DNA of 52,022 bases, taken from NCBI GenBank assembly GCA_902482035.1, contig CABSYW010000017.1, positions 1 through 52,022 on the forward strand, given 5' to 3'. Positions 24,539-33,474 of the stretch are shown one piece after another; the first letter of the stretch is position 1; each line of letters starts with the position of its first letter. This stretch comes from an uncultured Collinsella sp. (GTDB taxonomy: Bacteria; Actinomycetota; Coriobacteriia; Coriobacteriales; Coriobacteriaceae). Below the pieces are notes generated by a model that was given only the letters and a program-made list of their open reading frames with translations, did not search any database and was not told where the DNA came from. A program made the position numbers and the translations under genes.

Positions 24539-24907
24539 ATGAACAAGCATAAGGCGAAGCTGGAAGGCCTCAAGCGTCGTCAGCGTCGTGTTCGCGGCAA
24601 GGTCTCGGGTACCGCCGAGCGTCCGCGTCTTCGCGTGACCCGTACCAACGCCAATATCTATGCCCAGATCATCGACGACAGCAAGGGCTCCAGCCTGACG
24701 CTCGTCTCTGCCTCGACCCTCGAGGCCGAGTTCAAGGGCACCCACACCTCGAACAAGGAGGCTGCGGAGAAGGTCGGTCAGCTCGTTGGCAAGCGTGCCA
24801 TCGAGGCCGGCATCACCAAGGTCGCTTTCGATCGTGGTGGCCGTATCTACCATGGCCGCGTCAAGGCCCTCGCCGACGGTGCTCGTGCCGCCGGTCTCGA
24901 GTTCTAG
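24539..24907 (+). CDS. rplR: Ribosomal protein L18 (uL18)
   Basis: 122 residues, full length. It contains RPRLRVTRTNANIYAQIIDD and the C-terminal FDRGGRIYHGRVKALADGAR, which binds 5S rRNA. Start after TAGGAG. The stop is 14 bp before rpsE. Confidence 0.97.
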   Translation: MNKHKAKLEGLKRRQRRVRGKVSGTAERPRLRVTRTNANIYAQIIDDSKGSSLTLVSASTLEAEFKGTHTSNKEAAEKVGQLVGKRAIEAGITKVAFDRGGRIYHGRVKALADGARAAGLEF

Positions 24908-24921
24908 GAGGTATGTAGCAC

Positions 24922-25446
24922 ATGGCTCGTAATCAGAAGCAGCAGCGCGAGGCCTCCGAGTTCGAGGAGCGCGTCGTTTACATCAACCGCGTGTCGAAGA
25001 CCGTCAAGGGCGGTCGTCGCATGAGCCTCGTCGCTCTCGTCGTCGTTGGCGACGGCAAGGGCAACGTCGGCGTTGGCATGGGCAAGTCCGCTGAGGTGCC
25101 CATGGCCATCTCCAAGGCGTCTCTCGATGCCAAGAAGAACATGTTCCACGTGCCGGTGACCGATCAGGGCACCATTCCGCACGAGGTTCTCGGCCACTTT
25201 GGTGCCGGCCGCATCATCATCAAGCCCGCTGTCGAGGGTACCGGCGTTATCGCCGGCGGCGCCGTGCGTCCCCTCTTTGAGCTTGCTGGCATCAAGAACG
25301 TCCTGTCCAAGTCCCTCGGTACCGACAACGGCCTCAACATCATCAAGGCTGCCGTCGAGGGCCTCAAGGAGCTCTCCAGCCCTGAGGACGTCGCGGCTCG
25401 CCGTGGCCTGACGGTCTCCGAGATGTTCGTCGGTAAGGAGAACTAA
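24922..25446 (+). CDS. rpsE: Ribosomal protein S5 (uS5)
   Basis: 174 residues. The N-terminal RNA-binding domain has VYINRVSKTVKGGRRMS; the second domain has GVGMGKSAEVPMAISKA. It acts in the decoding region of the small subunit and in translational fidelity. rpmD begins 2 bp after its stop. Confidence 0.97.
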   Translation: MARNQKQQREASEFEERVVYINRVSKTVKGGRRMSLVALVVVGDGKGNVGVGMGKSAEVPMAISKASLDAKKNMFHVPVTDQGTIPHEVLGHFGAGRIIIKPAVEGTGVIAGGAVRPLFELAGIKNVLSKSLGTDNGLNIIKAAVEGLKELSSPEDVAARRGLTVSEMFVGKEN

Positions 25447-25448
25447 GC

Positions 25449-25631
25449 ATGGCTGACACCATCAAGATCAAGCAGGTCCGCAGCACCAACGGTTGCAAGC
25501 AGGACCAGGTCCGTACTGTCCGTGCCCTCGGTCTCCACAGGATCCGCGAGGTTCGCGAGATTGCTGACAACGAGTCCGTCCGCGGCATGATCTTCAAGGT
25601 CAAGCACCTTGTCGAGATTGTAGAGGAGTAG
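25449..25631 (+). CDS. rpmD: Ribosomal protein L30 (uL30)
   Basis: 60 residues, the standard bacterial short form, beginning MADTIKIKQVRSTNGCKQDQ, with LGLHRIREVREI in the middle. It is packed between rpsE (2 bp) and rplO (3 bp), suggesting translational coupling. Confidence 0.96.
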   Translation: MADTIKIKQVRSTNGCKQDQVRTVRALGLHRIREVREIADNESVRGMIFKVKHLVEIVEE

Positions 25632-25634
25632 CAA

Positions 25635-26084
25635 ATGCAGCTTCACGATCTTACTCCCGCGCCCGGTTCCACCAAGAACCGTAAGCGCGTCGGCCGTGGC
25701 AATTCTTCGGGTCACGGCACCACTTCTGGCCGCGGCCAGAAGGGCCAGGGTTCCCGCTCTGGCGGCACCAAGGGTGCCGGCTTCGAGGGTGGCCAGACTC
25801 CGCTGGCTATGCGCCTGCCCAAGCTTCCGGGCTTCCGCAACCCCCGTCGTATCGAGTACACCGCTGTTAACGTTGAGCGTCTCGAGCGTAAGTTCGAGGA
25901 TGGCGCTGTGATCGACGGTGCCGCTCTTAAGGCCGCTCGCATCACCAAGAGCGAGTTCGAGCCCGTCAAGGTGCTCGGCAATGGTGAGCTCACCAAGAAG
26001 TTCACGGTCAAGGTCGACAAGGTCAGCGCTTCTGCGCAGGCCAAGATCGAGGCCGCCGGCGGAAAGGTCGAGCTGCCGTGCTAA
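25635..26084 (+). CDS. rplO: Ribosomal protein L15 (uL15)
   Basis: 149 residues. The glycine-rich N-terminal part (GRGNSSGHGTTSGRGQKGQG) and PLAMRLPKLPGFRNP are typical. Its last codons overlap the secY start by 7 bases. Confidence 0.96.
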   Translation: MQLHDLTPAPGSTKNRKRVGRGNSSGHGTTSGRGQKGQGSRSGGTKGAGFEGGQTPLAMRLPKLPGFRNPRRIEYTAVNVERLERKFEDGAVIDGAALKAARITKSEFEPVKVLGNGELTKKFTVKVDKVSASAQAKIEAAGGKVELPC

Positions 26085-27364
26085 ATGGTCTTAAGAATGC
26101 TTTCCGCATCAAAGAATTGCGCGAAAAGATTCTTTTTACCATAGCTATGCTCGTCGTGTACCGCATTGGTGCGCACGTTCCTGTGCCCGGCATTCCCTTC
26201 CAGGGGATGCTGGGCCTTTTCTCGACCGATAACAATTCGGTCGCCGCAGGTGCTATGGCCCTCCTGAATCTTTTCTCTGGCGGCGCGTTGAGCTATGTGT
26301 CGGTGTTTTCGCTGGGCATCATGCCTTACATCACCAGCTCGATCATCCTCCAGATGCTCCAGGCCGTCGTGCCTTCCCTGCATGAGCTTGCCCGCGAGGG
26401 CGAGGTTGGTCAGACCAAGATTACGCAGTATTCGCGTTACCTCACCCTGGCTCTGGCAATCCTCAACTCCGTGGGTTACCTCTTCCTCTTTAAGAGCTTC
26501 GGCATCAGCTTTAATGGCGCCGGCGCTCCCGAGATCATCTTTGACTTCATGATCGTCGGTACGCTCACCGCGGGCGCCATGCTGATCATGTGGATTGGTG
26601 AGCTCATCACCCAGCGCGGTATCGGCAATGGCATGTCGCTGATCATCTTTGCGAACATCATGGCCGGTCTGCCGCAGGCTATCTTCTCCAGCACCGAGGG
26701 CAATGCCGGTGGCATCATCACCATGGTGATCATCTGCGCCATCATCCTGCTGGTTATTCCGCTGATTGTTTTCCTTGAGCGCGGCCAACGCCGCATCCCG
26801 GTCTCCTACGCCAAACGCGTCGTTGGCCGTCGCATGATGGGTGGCCAGACCACCTACCTGCCCATCAAGGTCAACACCGCGGGTGTCGTGCCGATCATCT
26901 TCGCTTCGGCGCTGCTGTACTTCCCGGCTCAGATTGCCGTGTTCTTCCCCGGCATCGGCTGGATTCAGGCAGTTGCCTCTGCGCTTTCGACCGGTTGGCT
27001 CAACTGGGTGCTTAATGTTGTCCTCATCGTGTTCTTCGCGTACTTCTACACCTCCATGGTGTTCAACCCCGATGACACCGCCGACAACCTTAAGAAGCAG
27101 GGCGGCTTTATTCCGGGCGTTCGTCCGGGTAGGGCTACCGCGGCCTACATCAAGAACGCGCTCAACAAGATTACGCTTCCCAGCGCTGTCTTTTTGGCGC
27201 TCATCGCCATCGTGCCTTCGATCATCTTCTCCTTCACGGGTAACCATCTGATTCAGGCATTTGGTGGCACGTCCATCCTCATCATGGTCGGCGTCGTGCT
27301 CGACACGGTCGATAAGCTCGAAGGCCAGATCAAGATGTATGATTACGATGGATTCTTTAAATAG
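26078..27364 (+). CDS. secY: SecY protein translocase channel
   Basis: 428 residues with ten membrane spans; forms the Sec channel with SecE and SecG. It starts at GTG 26078, inside the end of rplO, so translation is coupled. Family blocks are GIMPYITSSIILQMLQAV (plug and TM2 region), GIGNGMSLIIFANI and RRIPVSYAKRVVGRRMMGG. No SecA2-type accessory variant is suggested. Confidence 0.97.
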   Translation: MLNGLKNAFRIKELREKILFTIAMLVVYRIGAHVPVPGIPFQGMLGLFSTDNNSVAAGAMALLNLFSGGALSYVSVFSLGIMPYITSSIILQMLQAVVPSLHELAREGEVGQTKITQYSRYLTLALAILNSVGYLFLFKSFGISFNGAGAPEIIFDFMIVGTLTAGAMLIMWIGELITQRGIGNGMSLIIFANIMAGLPQAIFSSTEGNAGGIITMVIICAIILLVIPLIVFLERGQRRIPVSYAKRVVGRRMMGGQTTYLPIKVNTAGVVPIIFASALLYFPAQIAVFFPGIGWIQAVASALSTGWLNWVLNVVLIVFFAYFYTSMVFNPDDTADNLKKQGGFIPGVRPGRATAAYIKNALNKITLPSAVFLALIAIVPSIIFSFTGNHLIQAFGGTSILIMVGVVLDTVDKLEGQIKMYDYDGFFK

Positions 27365-27382
27365 GCTAGAGGAGGATTGCTC

Positions 27383-28009
27383 ATGAACCTCGTATTGCTC
27401 GGAGCTCCGGGTGCCGGTAAGGGCACCGTCGCACAGGAGCTCGTCGCCGAGTTTGGCGTCGCTCACATTTCCACGGGCGACCTGCTGCGTGCTGCCGTCA
27501 AGGGTGGCACCGAGCTTGGTATTCAGGCTAAGAAGTACATGGACGCTGGCGAGCTCGTTCCCGACCAGCTCGTGATCGACCTTGTCAAGGAGCGCCTTGC
27601 TGCCGATGACGCCCAGCAGGGCTTCATCCTCGACGGCTTCCCGCGCAACACCGCCCAGGCTGTGACGCTCGATTCCGAGCTCTCCGCTATGGGTCGCGAG
27701 ATCGACTGCGCCCTTCTGGTCGACGTGGCCCCCGAGGTCATCATCGATCGTCTGTCTTCGCGTCGCACCTGCCGCGCCTGCGGTTACACCGGCACCGCTG
27801 CCGATGCCACCTGCCCCAAGTGCGGCGGCGAGATGTATCAGCGCGACGACGACAAGCCCGAGACCATCAAGAACCGTCTCGACGTCTACGAGAAGTCCAC
27901 GAGCCCGCTCGTCGACTACTATCGTGGCCAGGGTCTGCTCAAGTCGGTCAACGGTGACCAGGCTCGCGAGACCGTGTACGGGGATGTCAAAGAGGCTCTC
28001 GGTCTATGA
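27383..28009 (+). CDS. adk: Adenylate kinase with zinc-finger lid
   Basis: 208 residues; interconverts ATP + AMP and 2 ADP. The P-loop is GAPGAGKGT near residue 7. The long lid carries a Cys4 zinc site, CRACGYTGTAADATCPKCGG. ATG 27383 follows GAGGAGG; TTG 27377 in frame is inside that site and is rejected. The stop overlaps the map start (ATGA). Confidence 0.96.
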   Translation: MNLVLLGAPGAGKGTVAQELVAEFGVAHISTGDLLRAAVKGGTELGIQAKKYMDAGELVPDQLVIDLVKERLAADDAQQGFILDGFPRNTAQAVTLDSELSAMGREIDCALLVDVAPEVIIDRLSSRRTCRACGYTGTAADATCPKCGGEMYQRDDDKPETIKNRLDVYEKSTSPLVDYYRGQGLLKSVNGDQARETVYGDVKEALGL

Positions 28010-28794
28010 TCAAGATTAAGTCTGCAACGCAAATCGAGCAGATGAAGAAGGCAGGAGCGCTATCTAAGATGGCGCTCCGCCACGTTGGAGCCATGGTGCG
28101 CCCCGGCGTTTCGACCTTTGAGCTCGATCAGCTCGCGGAGCAGATTATCCGCATGCATGGCGGCACCCCGGCCTTTAAGGGTTACGGCGGGTTCCCCGGT
28201 ACCATTTGCGCATCGATTAACGATGCCGTGGTCCACGGTATTCCCAACCCCGACATGATCCTGCGCGATGGCGATATCATCTCCATCGATACGGGAGCCG
28301 TTGTCGACGGTTGGGTTGGCGATAACGCTTGGACGTTTTTCGTCGGCACCCCTACGCCCGAGGCCAAGGCCCTGTGCGAGGTCACGCGCGATTGCCTTAA
28401 GGCTGCCATCGAGCAGGCTATTCCCGGTAACCATATCGGGGACGTCGGTTATGCCGTTCAGTCTCTCGCCGAGTCTCACGGTTACGGCGTGCTTCGCGAC
28501 TATGTGGGCCATGGCATTGGCCGTGTGATGCACGAGGACCCCAACGTTCCTAACTATGGAAAGAAGGGGAGAGGCGTTCGCCTCCAGGCTGGCATGGTCA
28601 TTGCCATCGAGCCGATGGTTACGATGGGTTCCAACCATGTGAGCACGGGCTCCGACGGTTGGATCGTCACGACCAACGACCACCTGCCCGCCGCGCACTA
28701 CGAGAACACCGTCGCCATTACCAATGACGGACCGGTGATTCTCACCACGGATGCCCAAGGTGCTTGGTGTTCCTTGCAAGGCGGTGAAATGTAA
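28006..28794 (+). CDS. map: Methionine aminopeptidase type I, 3' end supplied by an inserted palindrome
   Basis: 262 residues; removes the initiator methionine. Metal ligands are visible in order: SIDTGAVVDGWVGDNAWTF (two Asp), YVGHGIGRVMHEDP (His), AIEPM (Glu) and YENTVAITNDG (Glu). The start overlaps adk by 4 bases. The last residues GEM and the stop lie inside the left arm of a 129-bp palindrome (28786-28914), so the C-terminal tail after the catalytic fold has probably been replaced. All catalytic residues are intact. Confidence 0.95.
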   Translation: MIKIKSATQIEQMKKAGALSKMALRHVGAMVRPGVSTFELDQLAEQIIRMHGGTPAFKGYGGFPGTICASINDAVVHGIPNPDMILRDGDIISIDTGAVVDGWVGDNAWTFFVGTPTPEAKALCEVTRDCLKAAIEQAIPGNHIGDVGYAVQSLAESHGYGVLRDYVGHGIGRVMHEDPNVPNYGKKGRGVRLQAGMVIAIEPMVTMGSNHVSTGSDGWIVTTNDHLPAAHYENTVAITNDGPVILTTDAQGAWCSLQGGEM

Positions 28795-28914
28795 AAGTCG
28801 CCGCCCCCTGATGCCCAACCTCGCCTTTCAATTTCGAAGGCATGACCCCAAGGTCTATGCCTTCTCATTTCAAGGCGATCTTGGGTATCAGGGAACGGCT
28901 TTGTTTTACATTTC
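28786..28914. repeat. 129-bp imperfect palindrome (MITE-like) at the end of map
   Basis: The two ends are exact inverted copies (GAAATGTAAAA at 28786-28796, reverse complement at 28904-28914). The arms continue to match through CCCTGATGCCCAA, TCGCCTTTCAATT and GAAGGCAT blocks, up to a centre near 28850. The folded form is a roughly 60-bp stem with small bulges. It has no coding capacity. This is the form of a non-autonomous mini-element or large palindromic repeat. The left end carries the TAA stop of map. Confidence 0.7.
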
Positions 28915-29026
28915 AAATGTAACAAGTTCCGCTTAGTTGTGGAGCCATTACGAAGATATTACGATACGTGCATGCGTATTGTAGAATACTCAATCGCTGT
29001 CGTTTTCTAGAGAAAGATGATTGCTT

Positions 29027-29245
29027 GTGAAGAAGGAAGACGCAATTGAGCTCGAGGGTACGGTAAAGGAACCGCTGCCCAACGCCATGTTTAAGGTCGA
29101 GCTCGAGAACGGTCATTCGGTTCTGTGCAACATTTCTGGCAAGATCCGAATGAATTACATCCGTATTCTCCCCGGTGACAGGGTTGTCGTGGAGCTTTCC
29201 CCGTACGACCTGACCCGCGGCCGCATCACCTATCGCTACAAATAG
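29027..29245 (+). CDS. infA: Translation initiation factor IF-1
   Basis: 72 residues, S1/OB-fold. EGTVKEPLPNAMFKVELENG and RILPGDRVVVELSPYDLTRG are diagnostic. GTG 29027 (giving MKKEDAIELEG) is favoured by similarity to other IF-1 N-termini and by AGAAAG upstream; TTG 29021 is the alternative. A weak promoter (TTACGA 28959 / TAGAAT 28982) may drive infA separately, since the map palindrome lies in between. Confidence 0.95.
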   Translation: MKKEDAIELEGTVKEPLPNAMFKVELENGHSVLCNISGKIRMNYIRILPGDRVVVELSPYDLTRGRITYRYK

Positions 29246-29395
29246 CGGCACGCATACACGCACTCCATTTCCGGCTGCAGGCTTAGCTCAACCTACGGTC
29301 GGATTGTGTGTGAAGACCAGCCATAGTTTTAAACGCCTGCGGCTGGGCGAGTAGATAGTAGGGAAGTAGTTTGAGCGCTACCGAAAGGAAGAACG

Positions 29396-29509
29396 ATGAA
29401 GGTACGTCCTTCGGTCAAGAAGATGTGCGATAAGTGCAAAATCATTAGGCGCCATGGCAAGGTCCTCGTCATTTGCGAGAACCCCCGTCATAAGCAGCGT
29501 CAGGGTTAA
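29396..29509 (+). CDS. rpmJ: Ribosomal protein L36 (bL36)
   Basis: 37 residues: MKVRPSVKKMCDKCKIIRR is followed by a zinc-binding CENPRHKQRQG end. Start after AAAGGAAG. It is a normal member of the alpha operon between infA and rpsM; 150 bp separate it from infA. Confidence 0.96.
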   Translation: MKVRPSVKKMCDKCKIIRRHGKVLVICENPRHKQRQG

Positions 29510-29523
29510 GAGAGGAGACTACG

Positions 29524-29898
29524 TTGGCCCGTATTAATGGTGTCGACCTCCCGCGTGAGAAGCGCGTTGAGATCGGTCTGACCTACATTTACGGCATCGG
29601 CCGCACCACTGCGACGAAGATCTGCGTCGAGTGCAACGTTAACGTGGATACGCGTGTTAAGGACCTCACCGAGGATGAGGTTAACGCCATCCGTGATTAT
29701 ATCGATAAGAACCAGATCATGGTTGAGGGCGACCTCCGCCGTGAGCGCAACCAGAACGTCAAGCGCCTTATGGACATCGGCTGCAACCGCGGCCTTCGTC
29801 ACCGCAAGGGCCTCCCGGTCCGCGGCCAGCGCACCCACACTAACGCTCGTACCCGCAAGGGCCCGAAGCGTCAGATCGGTGCTAAGAAGAAGAAATAA
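29524..29898 (+). CDS. rpsM: Ribosomal protein S13 (uS13)
   Basis: 124 residues with TTG start after AGAGGAG. It has ARINGVDLPREKRVEIGLTY and the basic C-terminus RGQRTHTNARTRKGPKR that reaches the subunit interface. Confidence 0.96.
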   Translation: MARINGVDLPREKRVEIGLTYIYGIGRTTATKICVECNVNVDTRVKDLTEDEVNAIRDYIDKNQIMVEGDLRRERNQNVKRLMDIGCNRGLRHRKGLPVRGQRTHTNARTRKGPKRQIGAKKKK

Positions 29899-29912
29899 GG
29901 AGCGCTAGATAG

Positions 29913-30317
29913 ATGGCTACTGCTAAGAAGAACGTTCGCGCTGCCCGTCTGAAGCGCGCGGACCGTAAGAACATTTCCGTGGGCCAGGCTCACATCCGTT
30001 CTACGTTCAACAACACGATCGTTTCGATCACCGATCCCCAGGGCAACGTCATTTCCTGGAAGTCGGCTGGCCAGGTGGGCTTCAAGGGCTCCCGTAAGTC
30101 CACGCCGTTCGCTGCCCAGATGGCTGCCGAGGCTGCTGCCAAGCAGGCCATGGAGCACGGTATGAAGAAGGTTTCCGTCTTCGTCAAGGGCCCCGGCTCC
30201 GGTCGTGAGACCGCCATTCGCTCCCTCCAGGCTGCTGGCCTCGAGGTCTCGAGCATCCAGGACAAGACCCCCATTCCGCACAACGGCTGCCGCCCCAAGA
30301 AGCGTCGCCGCGTGTAA
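29913..30317 (+). CDS. rpsK: Ribosomal protein S11 (uS11)
   Basis: 134 residues. It contains AHIRSTFNNTIVSITDPQGN and ends DKTPIPHNGCRPKKRRRV, both typical of this platform protein. Start after AAGGAG. Confidence 0.97.
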   Translation: MATAKKNVRAARLKRADRKNISVGQAHIRSTFNNTIVSITDPQGNVISWKSAGQVGFKGSRKSTPFAAQMAAEAAAKQAMEHGMKKVSVFVKGPGSGRETAIRSLQAAGLEVSSIQDKTPIPHNGCRPKKRRRV

Positions 30318-30336
30318 CTGAAAGGATCGTATCAAT

Positions 30337-30933
30337 ATGGCAATCGACAGGACTCCTGTTCTTAAGCGCTGCCGTCAGCTCGGGATCGATCCCGCTGAGC
30401 TCGGTTACAGCAGCAAGAAGGAATCTATCCGTCAGCCCAAGCGCCGTCGCAAGGAATCTGAGTACGGCATGCAGCTGCGCGAGAAGCAGAAGGTCAAGTT
30501 CATCTATGGCGTTCTGGAGAAGCAGTTCCACGGCTACTTCAACAAGGCCCGTAAGATGAACGGCGTCACCGGTGAGAACCTCATGATCATCCTTGAGTCT
30601 CGCCTTGACAACGTCGTCTTCCGTCTTGGCTTCGCCCGCACCCGCAAAGAGGCTCGTCAGTCCGTCCGTCACGGTCACTTCACCGTGAACGGCAAGCGCG
30701 TGGATATTCCGTCCTACCGCGTCAAGGCCGGCGACGTCGTCGCTGTCGGCGAGAAGTTCCGTGACCTCCTCCCCATCAAGGAGGCTCTGATTTCCTCCGA
30801 GCGCTTTGAGGTCCCTGGCTGGCTCGAGGTCGATATCGAGAAGCTGTCTGGTAACGTGCTCGCTCTGCCGACGCGTGAGCAGATCAGCGGTGATATCAAC
30901 GAGCAGCTCATCGTCGAGCTCTACTCTAAGTAG
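30337..30933 (+). CDS. rpsD: Ribosomal protein S4 (uS4)
   Basis: 198 residues. The N-terminus (MAIDRTPVLKRCRQLGIDP) lacks the four-cysteine zinc site of the C+ form, so it is the C- paralogue. The S4 domain is RLDNVVFRLGFARTRKEARQ. It nucleates assembly of the small subunit. Confidence 0.96.
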   Translation: MAIDRTPVLKRCRQLGIDPAELGYSSKKESIRQPKRRRKESEYGMQLREKQKVKFIYGVLEKQFHGYFNKARKMNGVTGENLMIILESRLDNVVFRLGFARTRKEARQSVRHGHFTVNGKRVDIPSYRVKAGDVVAVGEKFRDLLPIKEALISSERFEVPGWLEVDIEKLSGNVLALPTREQISGDINEQLIVELYSK

Positions 30934-30965
30934 TCCATCCGGGCTGCTGAGGCTGGAGGTAATAC

Positions 30966-31907
30966 ATGTCAGAATTCATTAGGCCTCAGGTTCAGGTCGA
31001 AGAGATCAACGAGACGTCTGCTCGTGTCTCCGTCGAGCCGCTCGAGCGTGGCTACGGCGATACGCTGGGTAACTCCCTTCGTCGCGTACTTCTGTCCTCG
31101 CTCGAGGGTGCCGCCGTCGAGGCTATTCAGATCGATGGTGCGCAGCACGAGTTCATGACCATCCCTAACATGGTCGAGGATGTCACCGACATCGTCCTGA
31201 ATGTCAAGGGTCTTGTCTTCAGGGCTCTCGGCACGACCGACGAGGCGACCGCCACCATTTCTGTTGACGGCCCCTGCGAGGTCACCGGTGCGGACTTCTT
31301 TATTCCGTCCGAGTTTGAGCTGGTCAACCCCGAGCAGCACATCGCTACGCTTACCGAGGGTGGCCATCTCACCATGAGCATGCGCATCGGCTATGGCCGC
31401 GGCTATGTCTCTGGCGAGGCTAACAAGCGCGACAACGATCCCATCGGTGTGATCCACGTCGACTCGCTGTACTCGCCGGTGTCCCGTTGCGCCAAGCTCG
31501 TTGAGGCTTGCCGTGTCGGTCAGCACACCGACTACGACCGCCTTGTCCTCGAGATCGAGACCAACGGCTCCATCGCTCCGCGCGACGCCGTGGTCCAGGC
31601 TGCCAATATCATCAACCAGCATATGGCTGCCTTTATGAACCTTGCCGAGACCCCCGAGGTCGAGGAGGAGGCTTCGATCTTCGCTCCCGAGGTCACCAAC
31701 GACAACGCCGAGCTGGACAAGCAGATCGAGGATCTGGACCTTTCCGTCCGTTCCTACAACTGCCTTAAGCGCGCCAGCATTCACTCGGTCCGCCAGCTCG
31801 TTGAGTTCTCGGAGAACGATCTGCTTAACATCCGTAACTTCGGTGTTAAGTCGATCGAGGAAGTGAAGGACAAGCTTGAGTCCATGGGCCTGAGCCTGAA
31901 GGCTTAA
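30966..31907 (+). CDS. rpoA: RNA polymerase alpha subunit
   Basis: 313 residues. The N-terminal dimerisation domain has ERGYGDTLGNSLRRVLLSSL; the C-terminal DNA- and activator-binding domain starts near residue 245 with DLSVRSYNCLKRASIHSV and includes LRN-type NIRNFGVKSIEEVK. Start after GGAGG. Confidence 0.97.
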   Translation: MSEFIRPQVQVEEINETSARVSVEPLERGYGDTLGNSLRRVLLSSLEGAAVEAIQIDGAQHEFMTIPNMVEDVTDIVLNVKGLVFRALGTTDEATATISVDGPCEVTGADFFIPSEFELVNPEQHIATLTEGGHLTMSMRIGYGRGYVSGEANKRDNDPIGVIHVDSLYSPVSRCAKLVEACRVGQHTDYDRLVLEIETNGSIAPRDAVVQAANIINQHMAAFMNLAETPEVEEEASIFAPEVTNDNAELDKQIEDLDLSVRSYNCLKRASIHSVRQLVEFSENDLLNIRNFGVKSIEEVKDKLESMGLSLKA

Positions 31908-31937
31908 TGCTTCGCATATTTGAGGAGAAACTAGACC

Positions 31938-32405
31938 ATGCGTCACAACGTTAAGAAGGGCCTGAAGCTCGGCACCGATGCGAGCCACACCAAGGCCATG
32001 AAGAAGAGCCTGGCCAAGGCCCTCTTCGAGAACGACCGCATCAAGACCACCGAGACCCGCGCTAAGGCGCTGCGTTCGGTCGTCGATCCGATCATCACCT
32101 GGGCCAAGAAGGGCGACCTGCACTCTCGTCGTCTGGCCATCGCCAAGCTCGGCGATAAGCAGCTCGTTGCCGAGATCTTCGACAAGGCTGCCCAGGGCAT
32201 GTGGCAGGACCGCAACGGCGGTTACACCCGCATCATGAAGCTCGGCAACCGTAAGGGCGACAACGCTCCTATCGTTATCATGGAGCTCGTCACCGAGCCT
32301 TGCACGCCTAAGGCCAAGAAGGCTGCTCCGGTCCCCAAGAAGGCCGCTGCTCCCAAGAAGGTCGAGGCCGTCGAGGAGGCTCCTGCTGAGGAGACCGCTG
32401 AGTAG
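31938..32405 (+). CDS. rplQ: Ribosomal protein L17 (bL17) with Ala/Lys/Pro tail
   Basis: 155 residues. The core (MRHNVKKGLKLGTDASHTKA to PIVIMELV) is about 115 residues. A roughly 35-residue tail of KKAAPVPKKAAAPKK type, ending in an acidic stretch, is added, as in some actinobacteria. Start after GAGGAG. It is the last gene before the strong terminator. Confidence 0.96.
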   Translation: MRHNVKKGLKLGTDASHTKAMKKSLAKALFENDRIKTTETRAKALRSVVDPIITWAKKGDLHSRRLAIAKLGDKQLVAEIFDKAAQGMWQDRNGGYTRIMKLGNRKGDNAPIVIMELVTEPCTPKAKKAAPVPKKAAAPKKVEAVEEAPAEETAE

Positions 32406-32431
32406 ACAATCCGTCTGCATAGGCTATATTC

Positions 32432-32462
32432 GAGGGGTACGTTCGCGTACCCCTCTTTTTTT
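32432..32462 (+). terminator. Strong terminator of the ribosomal operon
   Basis: A perfect 10-bp stem (32432-32441 with 32446-32455) is closed by a TTCG tetraloop and followed by seven T. It is a textbook intrinsic terminator. Confidence 0.95.
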
Positions 32463-32497
32463 GTCGCGATACCGTTGATTGTTTGTTGGGAGCGCCC

Positions 32498-33322
32498 ATG
32501 ACCGCGCCGTCTGATTTCAATTCGATTCCTGAGCTCGATGCCACGCTTGTATTCTGTGTTGCCTATGATGGCTCGTCCTATAGCGGATTTGCCGAGCAGC
32601 CGGGCCAGACGACCGTTGCGGGCGAGTTGCGCCGCGCTATCGAGACGCTGCTGCGCCGCCCGATCGATCTGACGTGTGCGGGTCGTACCGATGCCGGCGT
32701 GCATGCGGTGGCCCAGTACATTAGCGTGCCCGTAACGGACGCTGAGCTTGCTCTGACGCGCCGTAGGTGGCTGAGGGCTATGGATGCGCTCCTGCCCAAA
32801 GATATCGCCATAAACGAGGTCTACAAGGCCCGTAGGGGCTTTTCTGCCCGCTTTGACGCGCGGTCCCGTACGTATACGTACCGTATTGCCGATCGCGATG
32901 CGCGCCCCGTGCTCTCGCGCGGTGCGGTGTGGTGGCATCGCTATCCCCTCGACGTCGATGCGATGGCGGCCGCCTGCCCTGCGCTTTTGGGCGAGCAGGA
33001 CTTTAAGAGCTTTTGCAAGGTTGCCTCTGCTGTGGGCAAGCCCACGCACCGCTGCGTGATGCGTGCGGAGTTTGGCCACGAGGTCGCTTTTGGCGAGGAT
33101 ATCCTGACCTTCACTATCGAGGGCAATGCGTTTTTGCACTCGATGGTGCGTACCATTGTAGGAACGCTCGTGGAGATTGGCATGCATCGTCGCGATCCCC
33201 AGTGGATGCGCGAGGTTATTGACGCCCGTGACCGAACCGCTGCGGGTCCCACGGCGCCTGCCTGCGGCCTTACGTTTATGGGTGTGGATTACGGCCCCGA
33301 CGAGCTTGTCGTTCTCGACTAG
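32498..33322 (+). CDS. truA: tRNA pseudouridine(38-40) synthase
   Basis: 274 residues. The catalytic Asp is in CAGRTDAGVHA; the N-terminal VAYDGSSYSGFAEQPGQTT block is typical. ATG 32498 follows GGGAG; the in-frame TTG 32483 overlaps that site. It follows the rplQ terminator, so some read-through or an own promoter is needed. Confidence 0.94.
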   Translation: MTAPSDFNSIPELDATLVFCVAYDGSSYSGFAEQPGQTTVAGELRRAIETLLRRPIDLTCAGRTDAGVHAVAQYISVPVTDAELALTRRRWLRAMDALLPKDIAINEVYKARRGFSARFDARSRTYTYRIADRDARPVLSRGAVWWHRYPLDVDAMAAACPALLGEQDFKSFCKVASAVGKPTHRCVMRAEFGHEVAFGEDILTFTIEGNAFLHSMVRTIVGTLVEIGMHRRDPQWMREVIDARDRTAAGPTAPACGLTFMGVDYGPDELVVLD

Positions 33323-33474
33323 GGGAGTGCTCGGCGCGTCTGTGCCTTGCACATACTATGTGTGAGCTGCGCGTGTGCAACATCTGTTCTTGGCGTGCAA
33401 CATGTTAGGCGGCTCGTTGCTTTTATAGCTCGGGTGTACCATGAACGACAGTTTGATTTGGTGCTATCGAGAGG

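Noticed and set aside
30969..32420. Long antisense frame over rpoA and rplQ
   Set aside because: It runs across two universally conserved genes and their spacer, with no supporting signals.
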